In this document: positions 26,495 to 34,374 of the stretch, one piece after another
How positions within the stretch are numbered: position 1 is the stretch's first letter
Layout of the letters: each line of letters begins with the position of its first letter
Assembly: GCF_014639795.1 (NCBI RefSeq)
Contig: NZ_BMGC01000012.1
Location: 36,191-100,190 of the forward strand
DNA: 64,000 nucleotides
Reading direction: 5' to 3'
Source: Gordonia jinhuaensis
GTDB taxonomy: Bacteria; Actinomycetota; Actinomycetes; Mycobacteriales; Mycobacteriaceae
Translations under genes and position numbers: made by a program
Notes under the pieces: model-generated
Database searches by the model: none
What the model saw: the letters and a program-made list of their open reading frames with translations, nothing else
What the model was told of the DNA's origin: nothing

Positions 26495-27616
26495 ATGACT
26501 CTTCCCGAGTTCTGGTTCTGCCTGATCGCCTTCATGTTCTTCGCCTACTTCGTGCTCGAGGGCTTCGATTTCGGCGTCGGCATCCTGATGGGCTTCGTCG
26601 GACGGGGGCGCACCGGCCTCGACGGCGACACCCGACGGCGTGTGCTGCTCAACACCATCGGCCCGGTCTGGGACGGTAACGAGGTGTGGCTGCTCACCGC
26701 GGGCGGTTCGCTGTTCGCGGCCTTCCCGGAGTGGTACGCGACGATGTTCTCCGGGTTCTACATCCCGCTGTTCATCATCTTGGTCGCATTGATCCTGCGC
26801 ATCTGCGCGATCGAGTGGCGTCCCAAGATCGACGATGCGCGCTGGCGCCTGGCGGCCGACATCGGTATCGGTATCGGCTCGTGGATCCCGCCGATCCTGT
26901 GGGGTGTGGCATTCGCAAATGTCGTGCGCGGTGTGCCGATCGACGCGAACAAGCAGTTCACCGGCAGCTTCTGGAGTCTGCTGAACCCGTATGCACTGCT
27001 CGGCGGTGTGACGCTGCTGCTGGTCTTCATCACCCACGGCGCGTTGTTCATCGCGATCAAGACCGCAGGCGAGATGCGCAAAGACGCACTGCGCTACGCC
27101 AAGGGCATCGGCCTGCCCGCCGGACTGGTCGCCGCGGCGTTCCTGCTGTGGACCCAGATCTCCTACGGCAAGACCTGGACCTGGGTGGTGATCGCGTTGG
27201 CCGTGGTCGCGGTGGCGGTGTGCCTGGTGGCGACCTACCTGGAGAAGGAAGGTATCGGTTTCGCCGCGACGACGGCGGCCATCGGTCTGACGGTGATCCT
27301 GCTGTTCGGATCGTTGTGGCGCAACGTGATGCCCTCGACCACGAATCCCGCCTACAGCCTGACGATCGACAACGCGTCCTCGTCGCACTACACACTGGTG
27401 GTGATGACCTGGGCGGCGGTGATCGTCGCGCCGGTGGTGCTGATCTATCAGGGGTGGACCTACTGGGTGTTCAAACACCGTCTCACCACCCAGTCCATGC
27501 CGCCCAACTCGGGGCTGAAACTCCGGCCGGAGACGGCATCGGCGGTGTCGGCGACCGGTGTCAGCGGCGGAGCGGCGACCGGGGGGACGAGCTCCGGAGG
27601 ACGGCACGAGGGCTGA
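26495..27616 (+). CDS. cydB: Cytochrome bd oxidase subunit II
   Basis: A 373-residue membrane subunit that pairs with CydA. It shows the usual opening LPEFWFCLIAFMFFAYFVLEGFDFGVG, then GPVWDGNEVWLL and an even set of helices. The tail after about residue 330 is Gly/Ala-rich and probably cytosolic. The gene starts 24 nt after cydA and its stop overlaps the cydD start (TGATG), so translation is coupled. Confidence 0.96.
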   Translation: MTLPEFWFCLIAFMFFAYFVLEGFDFGVGILMGFVGRGRTGLDGDTRRRVLLNTIGPVWDGNEVWLLTAGGSLFAAFPEWYATMFSGFYIPLFIILVALILRICAIEWRPKIDDARWRLAADIGIGIGSWIPPILWGVAFANVVRGVPIDANKQFTGSFWSLLNPYALLGGVTLLLVFITHGALFIAIKTAGEMRKDALRYAKGIGLPAGLVAAAFLLWTQISYGKTWTWVVIALAVVAVAVCLVATYLEKEGIGFAATTAAIGLTVILLFGSLWRNVMPSTTNPAYSLTIDNASSSHYTLVVMTWAAVIVAPVVLIYQGWTYWVFKHRLTTQSMPPNSGLKLRPETASAVSATGVSGGAATGGTSSGGRHEG

Positions 27617-29352
27617 TGGCAGCCAACGTCGCCCAGGGTGATGCCCTCGGCGGGCTCGACACGCCGGCCTCGACACCGGCACGGCAACAGCCCACGCGGC
27701 GTCCGCCGCTGGACCCACGACTACTGCGGCATTCGCGTACCTCGCGCGTCTATCTGGTGGTGACCGCGGGATCGGGAGTCCTCGGAGCCATTACGGTGAT
27801 CGTGATCGCTGCGATGGTGGCCTCGATCCTCTCCGAGCTGATCGTCGACCCGTCGGCGCGATCGCTGTCACAACAGAGTTGGCATATCGGGGTTCTCGCG
27901 GTGGCAGTGGCCGTGCGGGTGATCGCCACGGTGATCCACGACCGGTACGCCCACCGGGCCTCGGCGAAGGTCATCGCCGAGCTCCGGTGCGAAGCCGTCG
28001 ACAAGATCTCCGACCCGAACCGAACAAGCGTCCGCGAGTTGTCTTCGCGCCGTGAGCATCTGGCGACAGTGCTCACCCGAGCCCTCGAAGCGCTGGAACC
28101 GTACCTGTCGGAATTCGTTCCGGCGCTGATCCTCACGGCGATCGTCACACCCGCGGTGATCGTGGCCATCGGGATCGCCGACATCGACTCCGCGGTGATC
28201 GTGATCATCACGCTCCCGCTCATCCCGATCTTCATGATCCTCATCGGCAAGATGACCCAGGACAGTACGCGGTTGCGGCTGGATGCGATGAGCCGACTCA
28301 GTGCGCAGCTCCTGGACCTGGTGTCGGGGATCCCCACGCTGCGTGCCCTCGGGCGTGCGCGGCGTCCGGCGGCGAAAGTCGCCGAACTCGGTCAGGCGCA
28401 CCGCAAGACGACCATGCGCACCCTGCGCGTGGCGTTCCTGTCGGGAACGGTGCTCGAACTCCTGGCGACGCTGTCGGTCGCGCTGGTGGCCGTGACCATC
28501 GGATTGCGTCTGGTGAAGGGCGAGATGAGTTTGTACGCCGGGGTGTTCGCGCTGATCCTGGCGCCGGAGGCCTACCTGCCGCTGCGTGCGGTGGGCACCC
28601 AGTTCCACAATTCGGAGAACGGGCTCACTGCCGCCGACGATGTGTTCGAGATCATCGAGGCACCTGAGGATCACACCACGCGTACGAGGTCGGCCGCGAT
28701 TGCCGGAACGGCGGTGACGCTGCTCAACGTCGGTGTGCACGGTCGTGACCGGTGGGCGCCGCATCGGCTCAACGGAGTGGCCGCACCCGGGCGGCTGACC
28801 GTGATCACCGGCCGCAACGGCTGTGGTAAATCGACCACCCTGCAGGCGATCCTGGGTCTGATCCCGCTCGACGAGGGCACGATCCTGCTCGGCGACATCC
28901 CGGTGGCGCAGTTCGATGCCAACAGCCTGTGGGAGCAGGTCGCCTGGCTGCCGCAGGATCCGGTACTCGTGCCGGGAACGGTGGCGCAGAACCTCGAACT
29001 ACTCGGACCTCTGTCGAGGCCGCTGGCCGAGGTGGCCGCGGCCACCGGGTTCGACGAGGTGCTCGACGAGCTGCCGTCGGGTCTCGACACCGTGCTCGGC
29101 ACCGGGGGAGTCGGTATGTCGGCGGGCCAGCGTCAACGTCTGGCGCTCACCCGCACACTGGCTTGCGCGGCACCGTTGCTGCTGCTCGACGAGCCGACCG
29201 CACACCTCGACGACGCCCACGAGGCACGGGTACTCGCCGCGCTGCGGGCACGTGCGCTCGCCGGCGACACGGTCGTGGTGGTCAGCCATCGCCCGGCACT
29301 TCTCACCGGTGCCGACGAGATCATCGACGCCGGAGGCGCTCATGTCGGTTGA
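27616..29352 (+). CDS. cydD: Cysteine/glutathione-type ABC exporter subunit CydD
   Basis: A 578-residue half-transporter with an N-terminal six-helix domain (about residues 35-330) and a C-terminal ATPase. The ATPase has Walker A GRNGCGKST, signature MSAGQRQRL and Walker B LLLLDEPTAHLD. CydDC exports thiol reductants and is needed to assemble cytochrome bd. Mycothiol-producing bacteria may export cysteine rather than glutathione. It overlaps cydB by one base and cydC by 11 nt. Confidence 0.93.
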   Translation: MAANVAQGDALGGLDTPASTPARQQPTRRPPLDPRLLRHSRTSRVYLVVTAGSGVLGAITVIVIAAMVASILSELIVDPSARSLSQQSWHIGVLAVAVAVRVIATVIHDRYAHRASAKVIAELRCEAVDKISDPNRTSVRELSSRREHLATVLTRALEALEPYLSEFVPALILTAIVTPAVIVAIGIADIDSAVIVIITLPLIPIFMILIGKMTQDSTRLRLDAMSRLSAQLLDLVSGIPTLRALGRARRPAAKVAELGQAHRKTTMRTLRVAFLSGTVLELLATLSVALVAVTIGLRLVKGEMSLYAGVFALILAPEAYLPLRAVGTQFHNSENGLTAADDVFEIIEAPEDHTTRTRSAAIAGTAVTLLNVGVHGRDRWAPHRLNGVAAPGRLTVITGRNGCGKSTTLQAILGLIPLDEGTILLGDIPVAQFDANSLWEQVAWLPQDPVLVPGTVAQNLELLGPLSRPLAEVAAATGFDEVLDELPSGLDTVLGTGGVGMSAGQRQRLALTRTLACAAPLLLLDEPTAHLDDAHEARVLAALRARALAGDTVVVVSHRPALLTGADEIIDAGGAHVG

Positions 29353-31060
29353 GACCGCGGTCGAGAGGCCGGCAGCCGTCGGGGCGAGTGGGGATCCACT
29401 ACGGCGTGCGCTGCAACTCCTGGGTATCCGACGTCGGGCGCTGCTGAAATCCATGGCACTGGGTGCCGGGGGCGCGTTGTCGGCGCTCGGGCTGGCAACG
29501 CTGTCGGCCTGGCTGATCACCCGCGCCTGGATGATGCCGCCGGTGCTCTCGTTGATGATGGCCGTGACAACTGTTCGCGCACTGGGCATCTCGCGCGGAC
29601 TGTTGCGCTACCTCGAGCGACTGGCCACCCACGACATGGCATTGGATGCGATGTCGCGGGCACGGGCACGGATGTACACCGCGCTCGCCTCGGGTGCGCC
29701 CGGCTACTCGGTAACCCTGCGCAGATCAGATCTGTTGGCGCGCACCGGAGACGACGTCGACGAGATCGGCGAGTCGTTGATCCGCGCACTCATCCCGATC
29801 GGGGTCGCGGCGGTGACGTCGGTGGCCGCGGTGATCGTGGTCGCGATCGTCTCGCCGTGGGCTGCAGTCGTGACGGCACTGGCGCTGCTCGCCTCCGGTG
29901 TGGCGGCACCGATGCTCGCCGCGCGCGGTGCCCGCCGCAGCGAGATCGACAGCGACGCCGCCCGTGACCGCTCGACCGAGGCCACCACCACGCTGCTGTG
30001 GCACGGTGCCGAGCTCGCAGTCGCCCGCCGGCGTCGCGAGCTGGTCGAGGAGGTGGCGTCGGCGGAGAAGGACGTGGTCACCTCCCGTGACCGCGGTGTG
30101 CGGGTGTCGGCGATCGCCGCGGGCACCACACCCGCGGCGATCGGGGTCTCGGTGCTGGCCGCTGCCCTCATCGGGATCGGATTGTCGGGGTCGGTGTCGC
30201 CGATGGTGCTCGGCGTGCTGCTGCTGGTCCCGCTGAGTTCCTTCGAGACCACCGGACCGCTGGTGGCGGCCGGTACCCAGCTGCAGCGCAGCCGTAATGC
30301 GGCGCGGCGGGTCATGGCGCTCGTCGACGGTGCTGACGAATCGGAGACGACCGCACAGGGTGGTGACGACCGTGTGCCGGACGTGGTCGAAGGTGACCTC
30401 CCCGCGCCGATCGCCGAGCCGGTGACTCTGCGGATCGAAGGTTTGCGGTGGGGATTCCCCGGCGCGCGTGTACTCGGTCCGCGCGCCGGACTGAACCTGG
30501 TCTGTGAGCCGGGGGCGCGGGTCGCCGTCGTCGGACCGTCGGGCGCAGGAAAGACCACGCTGCTTCTCACACTGGCCGGACTTCTCGCGCCGCAGTCGGG
30601 TTCGGTGTCGGTGTGTGCCGACCACGTAGACCAGCCGCGTGAGTGTGCCCGGTTCTTCGCCGAAGACGCCCACGTGTTCTCCACGAGCATCCGCGAGAAC
30701 CTGCTCGTATCGCGCGGAGATGCGACGACCGACGAGTTGCGGTCGGCATGTGAGCGAGTGGGGTTGTGGGAGTGGATCTCGGGCCTACCCGACGGCCTGG
30801 ACACCGTGCTCACCGGCGGCGCGGATGCGCTCTCCGGCGGCCAGCGGCGCCGGCTACTGCTCGCGCGGGCGCTGATCAACACCGCGCCGGTCGTGCTCCT
30901 CGACGAACCCGCCGAACATCTCGACCGCGCCGATTCTGAGCGCGTGCAGCGAGAGTTGTTGTCGCGCAACGGCTTGTTCGGACCGGACCGCACGGTGGTG
31001 ATGGTGACACACCGACTGCCACGCACCGCTGATCCCGATCACATCATCGTCGTCGACTGA
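29342..31060 (+). CDS. cydC: Thiol ABC exporter subunit CydC
   Basis: The 572-residue partner of CydD: transmembrane domain (about residues 30-320), then an ATPase with GPSGAGKTT, LSGGQRRRL and VVLLDEPAEHLD. The start ATG lies within the last codons of cydD, and the frame ends with VMVTHRLPRTADPDHIIVVD. The operon order cydA-B-D-C matches mycobacteria. No hairpin with a T-run follows immediately. Confidence 0.93.
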   Translation: MSVETAVERPAAVGASGDPLRRALQLLGIRRRALLKSMALGAGGALSALGLATLSAWLITRAWMMPPVLSLMMAVTTVRALGISRGLLRYLERLATHDMALDAMSRARARMYTALASGAPGYSVTLRRSDLLARTGDDVDEIGESLIRALIPIGVAAVTSVAAVIVVAIVSPWAAVVTALALLASGVAAPMLAARGARRSEIDSDAARDRSTEATTTLLWHGAELAVARRRRELVEEVASAEKDVVTSRDRGVRVSAIAAGTTPAAIGVSVLAAALIGIGLSGSVSPMVLGVLLLVPLSSFETTGPLVAAGTQLQRSRNAARRVMALVDGADESETTAQGGDDRVPDVVEGDLPAPIAEPVTLRIEGLRWGFPGARVLGPRAGLNLVCEPGARVAVVGPSGAGKTTLLLTLAGLLAPQSGSVSVCADHVDQPRECARFFAEDAHVFSTSIRENLLVSRGDATTDELRSACERVGLWEWISGLPDGLDTVLTGGADALSGGQRRRLLLARALINTAPVVLLDEPAEHLDRADSERVQRELLSRNGLFGPDRTVVMVTHRLPRTADPDHIIVVD

Positions 31061-31130
31061 GTGGTCTCGACTCAGCGGTCTCAATGGCCCACATCTCGCT
31101 CAGGGCGAACGCCCACCCGCCGAAAATCTG

Positions 31131-31159
31131 TTGCCGCGTGCTCTGGTCGCGCGTAACTT
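31131..31159 (+). promoter_or_regulatory. Orphan promoter in the cydC-nitrobindin gap
   Basis: TTGCCG (31131-31136) and TAACTT (31154-31159) are separated by exactly 17 nt. Transcription would start near 31166 and run into a strong AAGGAGG site at 31174-31180. The 321-bp gap otherwise holds no long coding frame. Confidence 0.5.
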
Positions 31160-31190
31160 GGCGGTACACGAGGAAGGAGGTGGTCTGAAG

Positions 31191-31229
31191 TTGTATGACA
31201 AACGGACACGTGAGGTGACCATCCGCTGA
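31191..31229 (+). CDS. Possible 12-codon short ORF after a strong ribosome site
   Basis: Read from the TTG at 31191 the peptide is LYDKRTREVTIR (first residue Met if initiated there). AAGGAGG stands 10 nt upstream. A CTG at 31185 in the same frame would sit 4 nt from the site, and an ATG at 31195 in another frame gives MTNGHVR. The promoter and ribosome site fit a short leader-like message. No target gene lies downstream on this strand, so a small RNA or short peptide is possible. I do not recognise it. Confidence 0.3.
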   Translation: MYDKRTREVTIR

Positions 31230-31381
31230 CGGCGGATCGCCGCAAGATTCGGCCTCGTTCGCCAGTCGGCGAATACCAGATGGCCACCCGACCCCCGCAT
31301 CCGACCAGTCCGGTCGACAGTGCCCGCCTCACGCGGGTGGTGCGGGGGTCGTCCCGTATCCGCGGGCGTTCTGGTCGCGTT

Positions 31382-31999
31382 TCAGCCGATGTAGCGGGTG
31401 AGCTTGGCGCTGAGGCGAGGGAAGAACTCGCCGTCGGAATCGGCGCGCTCCTCGACGTACGCGAGGTCGCCGTCCTCCACGAGTCCGTAGAGTCGTTTGG
31501 CGGCGCCGGCTTTGGTGCCGGTCGCCGAGGTGATCACCACGTCGGTGCCCATCTCCCAGGACATCTGGTTGAGAGGTTTGCCGTAGAAGAGTTCGATCCA
31601 GCCCTCGGCGTGGGCGAGGAGAACCTCGATCGTGTCGTCCTCGCCGATGCGCCAGAAACCCGACTCACGGAGATCGGGTGCCAGGAATTTCGCGTCGTCG
31701 TCGATGCGCCACGAACGCGACTCCCAGTTCAGGTAGTTGCCGCCGTCGTGGCTGACGATGATCTGCTGGGCGAAGTGGTAGTCCTCGCCCGCCACGGGAT
31801 CGCGACCTTCGCCGTCGCCGCGCCACACGCCGACCAGCGGCAGCAGCCCGAGCAAGCCGGGATGGAGGTCGGGACCCTCGCGAAGGTTGGCCGTGTCGTC
31901 GGGGAGAGGTAGATCGGGCAGAACAGGGATGTTCTTGCCACGCGTGTGCTCGGCGCGGGCCGCAGCCCGGTCGATGGCCTCATCTCCCGAACGGGTCAC
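31382..31999 (-). CDS. Nitrobindin-like FABP-fold protein (Rv0813c-like), heme His absent
   Basis: A 205-residue beta-barrel protein of the nitrobindin/DUF1794 group. The lipocalin-like motif GVWRGDGEG is present at about residue 57. True nitrobindins bind ferric heme through a C-terminal histidine. Here the corresponding end reads [15 protein letters not shown] with no His, as is known for the M. tuberculosis homologue Rv0813c. Heme or NO binding should therefore not be assumed. The GTG start overlaps the stop of the upstream short membrane ORF (GTGA), so translation is coupled. Confidence 0.88.
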   Translation of the reverse strand: MTRSGDEAIDRAAARAEHTRGKNIPVLPDLPLPDDTANLREGPDLHPGLLGLLPLVGVWRGDGEGRDPVAGEDYHFAQQIIVSHDGGNYLNWESRSWRIDDDAKFLAPDLRESGFWRIGEDDTIEVLLAHAEGWIELFYGKPLNQMSWEMGTDVVITSATGTKAGAAKRLYGLVEDGDLAYVEERADSDGEFFPRLSAKLTRYIG

Positions 32000-32094
32000 G
32001 ATTCGTCAGTGACCAGTCGGTAGAGCACGTACAGGCCGAACCACACGATCGCCACAGTGGCGATTCCCAGGAGAACTTCGAAGAAAGTGACCAC
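31996..32094 (-). CDS. Short membrane protein (32 aa) upstream of and coupled to nitrobindin-like gene
   Basis: The frame reads [20 protein letters not shown] followed by [12 protein letters not shown] and a stop. It is a single hydrophobic helix of about 23 residues with a short charged tail. The GTG start has TAGACT 6 nt upstream, a leaderless layout. The stop TGA overlaps the nitrobindin-like GTG. Such an arrangement argues for real translation. It is too short for routine gene calling and I do not recognise a family. Confidence 0.6.
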   Translation of the reverse strand: MVTFFEVLLGIATVAIVWFGLYVLYRLVTDES

Positions 32095-32100
32095 GAGGAG

Positions 32101-32106
32101 AGTCTA
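32101..32106 (-). promoter_or_regulatory. -10 element of leaderless short membrane ORF
   Basis: TAGACT on the minus strand, 6 nt before the GTG at 32094. It would drive the short ORF and the nitrobindin-like gene together. Confidence 0.5.
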
Positions 32107-32128
32107 GCGCGCTCGTTTCGGTGATTGG

Positions 32129-32647
32129 ATGGACCCCATGACCGGACCCGACCCGACCCCCGAGACGACCAGCACCGACGCAACTCCCACGAGCAAGGTG
32201 GTGTCGGCCTCGCGGGAGATCGCCGCACCCGCCGACGTGATCTTCGAGTTGATCGCCAACCCGGTAGCCCAGGTGCGCTGGGACGGCAATGACAACCTCG
32301 CCGCCGCACCGGTCGACGAGCGCATTCACAACCGCGGGGACATGTTCGCGATGATCCTCACCACCGAGGGGCAGGTGCGGGAGAACCACGTGGTGGAGTT
32401 CGAGGAGGGGCGGCGTATCGCCTGGATGCCCGCAGAGCCGGGTCGGCCGCCGTTCGGTCAGCTGTGGCGCTGGGAACTCGAGCCGATCGACCCGCAGCAC
32501 ACCCTAGTCACGCATACCTACGACTGGACCCGTCTGGAGACCCATGTCCCGATGCGCGTGGCCCGGGCCGAGGCGACCGGCGTGGCCAACCTCGCCGCCT
32601 CCCTCGATCGGCTAGCCGAGCTTGCCGAGGCGGTTGAATCGGGCTAG
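32129..32647 (+). CDS. SRPBCC (START/Bet v1-fold) family protein
   Basis: A 172-residue protein with a disordered Thr/Pro-rich start, then the SRPBCC pattern SREIAAPADVIFELIANPVAQVRWDG and a C-terminal amphipathic helix (VANLAASLDRLAELAEAV). Members bind hydrophobic ligands or act as aromatase/cyclase-like proteins; the ligand is unknown here. ATG 32129 or 32138 may be used. The 3' end and stop codon lie inside a 32-nt tandem repeat, so repeat change would alter the C-terminus. Confidence 0.82.
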   Translation: MDPMTGPDPTPETTSTDATPTSKVVSASREIAAPADVIFELIANPVAQVRWDGNDNLAAAPVDERIHNRGDMFAMILTTEGQVRENHVVEFEEGRRIAWMPAEPGRPPFGQLWRWELEPIDPQHTLVTHTYDWTRLETHVPMRVARAEATGVANLAASLDRLAELAEAVESG

Positions 32648-32694
32648 CCGAGCTTGCCGAGGCGGTTGAATCGGGCTAGCCGAGCTTGCCGAGG
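32611..32694 (+). repeat. 32-nt tandem repeat, 2.6 copies, spanning the stop codon
   Basis: A 32-nt unit beginning GCTAGCCGAGCTTGCCGAGG occupies 32611-32642 and 32643-32674, with a partial third copy to 32694. The TAG stop of the SRPBCC gene (32645-32647) is formed at the start of the second copy. The unit is not a multiple of three. Confidence 0.9.
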
Positions 32695-32735
32695 GTTCAC
32701 TCGGCTGACCCCGCCATCACCCCGACGGGGCGGAT

Positions 32736-32808
32736 GGCAAAAAACGTCCCCGTGAGGGCGGCGGAGGGCAATATGCCCTCGGCGGCCGTCACGGGGACGG
32801 TGTTTGCC
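32736..32808. terminator. Long bidirectional hairpin between SRPBCC and sseC2-like genes
   Basis: An outer arm of about 20 bp (32736-32755 with 32788-32808, two mismatches) is continued by an inner GGAGGGCA/TGCCCTC stem. A-tract and T-tract flanks fit termination in both directions between convergent genes. Confidence 0.8.
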
Positions 32809-32839
32809 ACGCGACCGGTCAGCACCGGCCGGCGAGGCC

Positions 32840-33142
32840 CTACTTGACCGTGATCTCGTAGGTGTGGATGCCGGGACCGGTCGGCTCGACGGTGGTCTCA
32901 CCGTTGCCGCTGCGCGACAGCGCGCGCAGGGTCCAGGTGCCGGGGGCGGCGAAGAAACGGAAGTCGCCAGAACCCGAGGCCACCACCTCGGCGGTGAACT
33001 CGCCGGTCGAGTCGAGCAGACGCACGAATGCGCCTGGTACCGCGGTACCTTCGGCATCGACGACCTGCCCGGTCAGCACGGTTTCCTTCTCGGCGTCGAT
33101 GTTCGACGGCAGGGTCTGGCCCTGCTTGGGTGCTCCACACAT
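32840..33142 (-). CDS. DUF1416 protein, SseC-like
   Basis: A 100-residue protein beginning MCGAPKQGQTLPSNID, with a beta-sandwich-like body (LTGQVVDAEGTAVPGAFVRLLD, FFAAPGTWTLRALSR). The homologue in M. tuberculosis is SseC, encoded after cysA2 and linked to sulfur metabolism by position only; its reaction is not known. It begins 2 nt after the cysA2-like stop, so the two form an operon. Confidence 0.88.
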   Translation of the reverse strand: MCGAPKQGQTLPSNIDAEKETVLTGQVVDAEGTAVPGAFVRLLDSTGEFTAEVVASGSGDFRFFAAPGTWTLRALSRSGNGETTVEPTGPGIHTYEITVK

Positions 33143-33144
33143 GG

Positions 33145-33984
33145 TTACTTGCCCTCTCCCAGCTCGATCGGTGCGCCGACGAGCGAACCGTATTCGGTCC
33201 AGCTGCCGTCGTAGTTCTTCACGTCGGACTCGCCGAGCAGCTCGTGCAGTACGAACCAGGTGTGGCTCGAACGCTCGCCGATGCGGCAGTAGGCGATGGT
33301 CGACTTGGACTTGTCGAGGCCGGCCTCACCGTAGATCTTGTCGAGTTCCTCGTCGGACTTGAAGGTGCCGTCTTCGTTGGCCGCCTTGCTCCACGGCACG
33401 TTGATGGCGCTGGGGATGTGACCGGGACGCTGGCTCTGCTCCTGGGGGAGGTGAGCAGGTGCGAGGATCTTGCCGGAGAACTCGTCGAGGCTGCGCACGT
33501 CGACGAGGTTCTTGGTGCCGATGGCGTCGATGACCTCGTCACGGAAGGCGCGGATCGAGTTGTCGGGCTCCGACGCCTTGTAGGTGGTGGCGGTGCGGGT
33601 CACGGCGTCCGACGAGAGCGGGCGTCCGTCGAGTTCCCACTTCTTACGGCCGCCGTCGAGGAGCTTGACATCGTTATGGCCGTAGAGCTTGAAGTACCAG
33701 TAGGCGTAGGCGGCGAACCAGTTGTTGTTGCCTCCGTAGAGGATCACCGTGTCGTCGTTGCCGATACCGCGCTGCGAGAGCAGCTCGGAGAACTGTTCGG
33801 CGTTGACGAAATCGCGGCGGACCTGATCCTGCAGGTCGGTCTTCCAGTCGAGCTTGACCGCGCCCGGGATGTGACCGGTGTCGTAGGCGCTGGTGTCCTC
33901 GTCGACCTCGACGAACACGACGTTGTCGGTGTCGAGGTTCTGCTCAGCCCAATCAGCGCTGACCAGGACGTCATTACGTGCCAT
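33145..33984 (-). CDS. cysA2: Thiosulfate sulfurtransferase (rhodanese), CysA2 type
   Basis: A 279-residue tandem rhodanese. The N-terminal domain is catalytically inactive and the C-terminal domain holds the active cysteine C233 in AYCRIGERSSHTWF, the CRxGxR loop of the sulfur-accepting site. It transfers sulfur from thiosulfate or 3-mercaptopyruvate to an acceptor. The ATG has AAAGGGA upstream. A leaderless poly-cysteine short ORF lies 175 nt upstream in the same transcript, pointing to cysteine-responsive attenuation. Confidence 0.93.
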   Translation of the reverse strand: MARNDVLVSADWAEQNLDTDNVVFVEVDEDTSAYDTGHIPGAVKLDWKTDLQDQVRRDFVNAEQFSELLSQRGIGNDDTVILYGGNNNWFAAYAYWYFKLYGHNDVKLLDGGRKKWELDGRPLSSDAVTRTATTYKASEPDNSIRAFRDEVIDAIGTKNLVDVRSLDEFSGKILAPAHLPQEQSQRPGHIPSAINVPWSKAANEDGTFKSDEELDKIYGEAGLDKSKSTIAYCRIGERSSHTWFVLHELLGESDVKNYDGSWTEYGSLVGAPIELGEGK

Positions 33985-34159
33985 GGTATTTCCCTTTCGG
34001 ATGGAGATCTCGTGATGCAGTTGTGTCGAGAGTGGGTTCGGTGAGCGTTGCCACCGCAGTACCGGCGGCGCTCACGCAGGAAGGCGCGCACCGAACGGCA
34101 TGGAGAAGCCGGACTACCTCACACGCTGAGGTGATCGCGCGCAGGGATGCGATCGCCGA

Positions 34160-34240
34160 CTAGAGACAGCAACAGGTGACGAGACGACAGAAGTCGATCG
34201 CCAGTCGGCGGGTGAGCATCAACTCACGACGCGGTTGCAT
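34160..34240 (-). CDS. Leaderless poly-cysteine leader peptide (Rv0815a type)
   Basis: A 26-residue peptide, MQPRRELMLTRRLAIDFCRL then VTCCCL, ending in TGT TGC TGT CTC TAG. TATCCT stands 7 nt before the ATG, so the ORF is leaderless. In mycobacteria such poly-Cys short ORFs upstream of cysA2/sseC2 act as cysteine-sensing attenuators: ribosome stalling at the Cys codons when cysteine is scarce changes downstream expression. The same layout is seen here. The 175-nt leader after the peptide contains short inverted repeats (GATCGC/GCGATC near its start), but I did not fold it. Confidence 0.85.
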   Translation of the reverse strand: MQPRRELMLTRRLAIDFCRLVTCCCL

Positions 34241-34247
34241 ACCGGCG

Positions 34248-34253
34248 AGGATA
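34248..34253 (-). promoter_or_regulatory. -10 element of the poly-Cys/cysA2/sseC2-like transcript
   Basis: TATCCT on the minus strand, 7 nt before the ATG at 34240. Confidence 0.6.
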
Positions 34254-34374
34254 CCGCAGAGCCCGCGGACCTCATAAGGGGTCCGCTGCTGATGGGGGAC
34301 ACATCGTCGGGTCGCACGACCCGATCCGAACCGGTCGAACGTCCGACTCGCCGACGCGATCGGCCGAGCGCACC

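Noticed and set aside
24926..27718. Open frame of 930 codons on the minus strand opposite cydA and cydB
   Set aside because: It is composed of His/Arg/Gly/Asp-rich low-complexity translation typical of an antisense frame in GC-rich DNA. The plus strand carries unmistakable cydA and cydB.
31382..31999. Calling the Rv0813c-like protein a heme nitrobindin
   Set aside because: The C-terminal heme-binding His is missing, so heme binding is not supported.
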